DNA of 64,000 nucleotides from Asaia bogorensis. Its GTDB lineage: Bacteria > Pseudomonadota > Alphaproteobacteria > Acetobacterales > Acetobacteraceae. The notes under the pieces were generated by a model that did no database searches, was not told the origin of the DNA, and saw only the letters and a program-made list of their open reading frames with translations. This document shows positions 63,202 through 64,000 of the stretch, piece by piece. The translations under genes were made by a program, and so were the position numbers. How positions within the stretch are numbered: the stretch's first letter is position 1; every line of letters starts with the position of its first letter. The DNA lies in assembly GCA_945868845.1 (NCBI GenBank), contig CAMBMS010000005.1, positions 1 to 64,000 of the forward strand. The letters run 5' to 3'.

Positions 63202-64000
63202 ATGTCCATCCAGGCTCTCGGCTACATCGCCATCGGCTCCGACCGGCTGGCCGACTGGTCCGACTACGCCACCGGCTTCCTCGGCATGCAGCAGGTGGAG
63301 CGCGGCAATGCGGCCGTGGCGTTCCGCATGGACGACCGCCAGCAGCGCCTGCTGGTGGATCGCGCGCTGGGCGAGGGCGCGCATGTGTTCGGCTGGGAAG
63401 TGGCGGACGCTGCGGCGCTGGACGCGCTGGCCGCGCGCCTGGAGGCCGCCGGCACAAAGGTCACGCGCGGAGATGCCGCACTATCCGGGCAACGCTGCGC
63501 TCGAGAAATAATCCGCTTCGCCGACCCGCTCGGCAACGCGCTGGAAGCGTTCTGGGGTGGTGCCGTCGATGACCGCCCCTTCACGCCAGGACGCACCATC
63601 TCCGGCTTTCGCACCGGCGCGCTGGGCATGGGCCACGCCGTCCTGATGGTGGAACGTCTGGACGGCGCCCTGCCCTTCTACCGCGACACGCTCGGCTTTC
63701 GGGTCAGCGACTACCTGACCCAACCCTTCCGCGGCTATTTCTTCCACGTCAACGCCCGCCACCATAGCTTCGCCATGCTGGAGACCGGCCGCAACGCCAT
63801 GCACCACATGATGGTGGAGCTCTACTCGCTCGACGATGTCGGCCAGGGCTACGATCTGGCACTCGGCCAGGAAGGCCGCGTCATGACCACGCTCGGCCGC
63901 CACCCGAACGATCTCGTCACCTCGTTCTACGCCAAGTCCCCCTCAGGCTTCATGGTCGAATATGGCTGGGGCGGACGAGAGGTGGACGACGCAACCTGGC
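63202..64000 (+). CDS. Extradiol ring-cleavage dioxygenase (BphC type), 3' end beyond window
   Basis: From ATG 63202, behind gggggagg, the frame is open to the window edge for 266 codons. It resembles two-domain type I extradiol dioxygenases such as 2,3-dihydroxybiphenyl 1,2-dioxygenase. The C-terminal metal ligands fit H145 (GMGHAVLMVE), H202 (MHHMMVELYS) and E253 (GFMVEYGWGG). H188, H234 and Y243 (TSFYAKSP) match the active-site set. About 25-35 residues are missing beyond the window. Cleavage of a catechol-type ring is expected. Confidence 0.9.
   Translation, partial: MSIQALGYIAIGSDRLADWSDYATGFLGMQQVERGNAAVAFRMDDRQQRLLVDRALGEGAHVFGWEVADAAALDALAARLEAAGTKVTRGDAALSGQRCAREIIRFADPLGNALEAFWGGAVDDRPFTPGRTISGFRTGALGMGHAVLMVERLDGALPFYRDTLGFRVSDYLTQPFRGYFFHVNARHHSFAMLETGRNAMHHMMVELYSLDDVGQGYDLALGQEGRVMTTLGRHPNDLVTSFYAKSPSGFMVEYGWGGREVDDATW

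Noticed and set aside
1-64000. CRISPR array or rRNA operon
   Set aside because: No regularly spaced repeats and no rRNA sequence were seen. The only tandem repeat is the 10-bp unit at 231-270.

Overview
The window is a GC-rich chromosomal segment of an alphaproteobacterium. Three arrangements support this: aroA-cmk-rpsA with a divergent TIGR02300 gene, a single suf operon headed by an Rrf2 regulator, and an Atp12 assembly-factor gene beside an RluA-type synthase. The Cys-rich lipoprotein relic and general gene content would fit Rhodospirillales/Acetobacteraceae, but the family is an inference.

Layout. 1-300: decayed IS630-type transposase and a 10-bp tandem repeat. 297-6844: housekeeping genes (rpsA, cmk, aroA, TIGR02300 protein, IalB-like protein, rlmN). 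6841-8900: EamA transporter and old yellow enzyme (minus). 9016-19156: a catabolic cluster (fused hydratase/dehydrogenase, CoA-transferase A/B, enolase-superfamily enzyme, SDR, TIM-barrel isomerase, lipocalin-like protein, CinA, dienelactone hydrolase, acyl-CoA dehydrogenase), with a small DUF4169 gene on the opposite strand. 19178-19590: dead VOC gene. 19729-24039: RND efflux pair. 24082-25875: leuA behind a leucine-rich leader peptide. 26147-29517: rfbBACD for dTDP-rhamnose. 29501-33288: minus-strand catabolic genes. 33397-34890: hldE. 34975-39572: hydrolase, luciferase-like monooxygenase, two ACMSD-type amidohydrolases and a Rieske protein in one tight run. 39745-44576: SDR, small membrane protein, PEP-mutase-type lyase, IS3 remnant, MFS transporter and PLP enzyme. 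44868-48758: a VOC dioxygenase gene split by about 3.4 kb of compositionally different DNA carrying a complete TRAP transporter and a truncated nitronate monooxygenase. 48793-53598: rarA, RluA synthase, broken AsmA, Atp12, broken acylphosphatase, lipB, tRNA-Leu(GAG). 53759-55632: solute-binding-protein relic, EamA transporter and its decayed tandem copy. 55745-62529: EthD-like protein and the suf operon (minus). 62625-64000: broken lipoprotein gene and an extradiol dioxygenase that runs off the window.

How it fits together. The accessory part is dominated by enzymes for ring or side-chain catabolism feeding acyl-CoA oxidation and CoA transfer. The suf operon would supply clusters for the Rieske protein, RlmN and others. 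The leuA leader is rich in CTC/CTT codons, which tRNA-Leu(GAG) encoded in this same window reads. The window is unusually rich in gene relics: at least eleven degraded loci, mostly in accessory genes, while housekeeping genes are intact. This suggests ongoing gene loss rather than poor sequence quality.
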